The notes beneath the pieces were generated by a model. That model did no database searches. It was not told the origin of the DNA and saw only the letters and a program-made list of their open reading frames with translations. The position numbers were made by a program, and so were the translations under genes. From JBDNJM01 sp041687755 (GTDB taxonomy: Bacteria; Planctomycetota; UBA1135; GCA-002686595), in assembly GCA_041687755.1 (NCBI GenBank), contig JBDNJM010000023.1, positions 62,001 through 126,000 of the forward strand: a stretch of 64,000 nt of DNA, in the 5' to 3' direction. This document shows positions 63,410 to 64,000 of this stretch, piece after piece; the first letter of the stretch is position 1; every line of letters starts with the position of its first letter.

Positions 63410-63880
63410 ATGTGGATTCGTATCGACCCCTTGGCCCCCGAGCCGCTGTACCGCCAGATCGCGGCCGCCGTCAAGGCAGCCACGGCGCGCGGAAGGCTGC
63501 AGCACGGGGAACGGCTGCCATCCGTGCGCGAGCTCGCCCGCGAGTTGGCGATCAACCCGAACACCGTGTCCAAGGCGTACGCGGAGCTCGAAGCCGCTGG
63601 CGTGGTCGTGCGGCGGCAGGGCGCGGGCTGTTTTGTGAAGTCCGACGACCGCGGGCGCAGCCTGGAGCATCGTCGAGCGGAGCTGACGACGCGTGCGGAG
63701 CGGCTCGTGACGGAGGCGTTCCACCTGGGACTGGGGCCGGAGCAAGTGCGCTCGGCCATTGAACACGCGCTGGGGCGACTGGGTCGTCCGGCGGATGAAC
63801 AGGCGGGGCGGGGCACCGCTCCGAAGCAAGGAAGGGATCAGGACATGGATCAGGACACCGAGCACAGGAGGGCGTCATGA
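63410..63880 (+). CDS. GntR-family regulator, YtrA subfamily
   Basis: A 156-residue repressor with the N-terminal winged helix (IDPLAPEPLYRQIAAAVKAA, ERLPSVRELARELAINPNTV, SKAYAELEAAGVVVRRQGAG) and a short C-terminal helical domain, as in YtrA proteins, which have no large ligand domain. The C-terminal tail is polar (GRDQDMDQDTEHRRAS). It overlaps the next ABC gene by ATGA; YtrA regulators usually control the ABC transporter encoded behind them. Confidence 0.9.
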   Translation: MWIRIDPLAPEPLYRQIAAAVKAATARGRLQHGERLPSVRELARELAINPNTVSKAYAELEAAGVVVRRQGAGCFVKSDDRGRSLEHRRAELTTRAERLVTEAFHLGLGPEQVRSAIEHALGRLGRPADEQAGRGTAPKQGRDQDMDQDTEHRRAS

Positions 63881-64000
63881 GCGACGCGATTCGATTCGAG
63901 AACGTGTGGCGTCGGCATGGCGCGAAGTGGGTGCTGCGGGGTTTTGACTTCGCCGCACCAAGGGGGCAAGTCACGGCGCTGCTCGGTCGCAACGGGGCGG
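63877..64000 (+). CDS. ABC transporter ATP-binding protein, partial
   Basis: Cut by the window end after about 41 residues. Starts MSDAIRFENVWRRHGAKWVL and reaches the Walker A lead-in TALLGRNGA. Start overlaps the regulator stop (ATGA). Same operon as the YtrA-type regulator; typically an efflux or cell-envelope stress transporter, but the permease lies outside the window. Confidence 0.85.
   Translation, partial: MSDAIRFENVWRRHGAKWVLRGFDFAAPRGQVTALLGRNGA

Noticed and set aside
62228..63865. 545-codon minus-strand frame
   Set aside because: Antisense to the TrmJ-like and GntR genes, low-complexity composition, no domain.

Overview
The window is a high-GC chromosomal segment (roughly two-thirds G+C) with mixed housekeeping, cell-envelope and accessory genes on both strands. 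No rRNA, tRNA, CRISPR array or recognisable transposase was found. The gene mix suggests a planctomycete-like organism: TAT-exported Gfo/Idh/MocA oxidoreductases, sugar phosphate isomerase/epimerases, DUF1080 domains, a formylglycine-enzyme-like lipoprotein, many exported lipoproteins and large tandem exported paralogues. This is inference from gene content. Start codons are unusual in a consistent way: over twenty genes carry a C-rich stretch (CCCC or similar) directly before ATG instead of a purine-rich ribosome binding site, while co-transcribed genes often overlap as ATGA, GTGA or TAGTG.

Layout. 1-558: edge of a histidine kinase lacking its phospho-accepting His. 752-6712: ABC ATPase, FtsX-like permease, His-rich lipoprotein, three DUF3299-like exported proteins and a HEAT-repeat protein; this resembles the Vibrio Zrg zinc-uptake system. 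6753-7418: iodotyrosine-deiodinase-like flavoprotein. 7741-14617: exopolysaccharide export (Wza-like lipoprotein, Wzz/GumC-like protein, a BY-kinase-like ATPase without P-loop Lys), a large lipoprotein with a CHAT/caspase-like His-Cys pair, and a frame-disrupted Ig-like lipoprotein. 14751-20526: SMUG1-type DNA glycosylase, PhzF, malic enzyme, DUF4336, NTF2-like and DUF5522 proteins. 20548-27696: truncated haemoglobin, fused salicylyl-CoA 5-hydroxylase-type enzyme, M24 peptidase, nitroreductase, phosphodiesterase, Rieske protein. 27861-31638: two tandem exported paralogues.

32331-38431 is a lipid-modification cluster: two cyclopropane-synthase-like methyltransferases, a fatty-acid desaturase, a COG2907 flavin oxidase and DUF1365. 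39223-47725 holds a LuxR regulator with a degenerate receiver, sugar-isomerase and Gfo/Idh/MocA genes, and a head-to-head pair of a formylglycine-enzyme-like lipoprotein and an ApbE-DUF1080-DUF1080 fusion. 47879-58521 is mostly housekeeping: asparaginase, MutM, HIT protein, an elongation factor P whose tip is of EfpL (YeiP) type, the queuosine-precursor transporter, FKBP, SpeA, and a PhoB-PhoR-Dus operon. 58566-64000: a serine/threonine dehydratase frameshifted in a 9-G run, a sulfatase-like lipoprotein, an ArsR-like regulator, a TrmJ-like methyltransferase and a YtrA-type GntR regulator with its ABC ATPase cut by the window end.

Non-coding structure is rich: a dispersed element with 33-bp internal repeats sits just behind genes at about 14.7, 36.0, 38.5 and 52.8 kb (twice supplying the stop codon); two short tandem arrays lie at 20.2 and 62.1 kb; a perfect 64-bp inverted repeat lies between convergent genes at 47.8 kb; and several long GC hairpins act as probable terminators.
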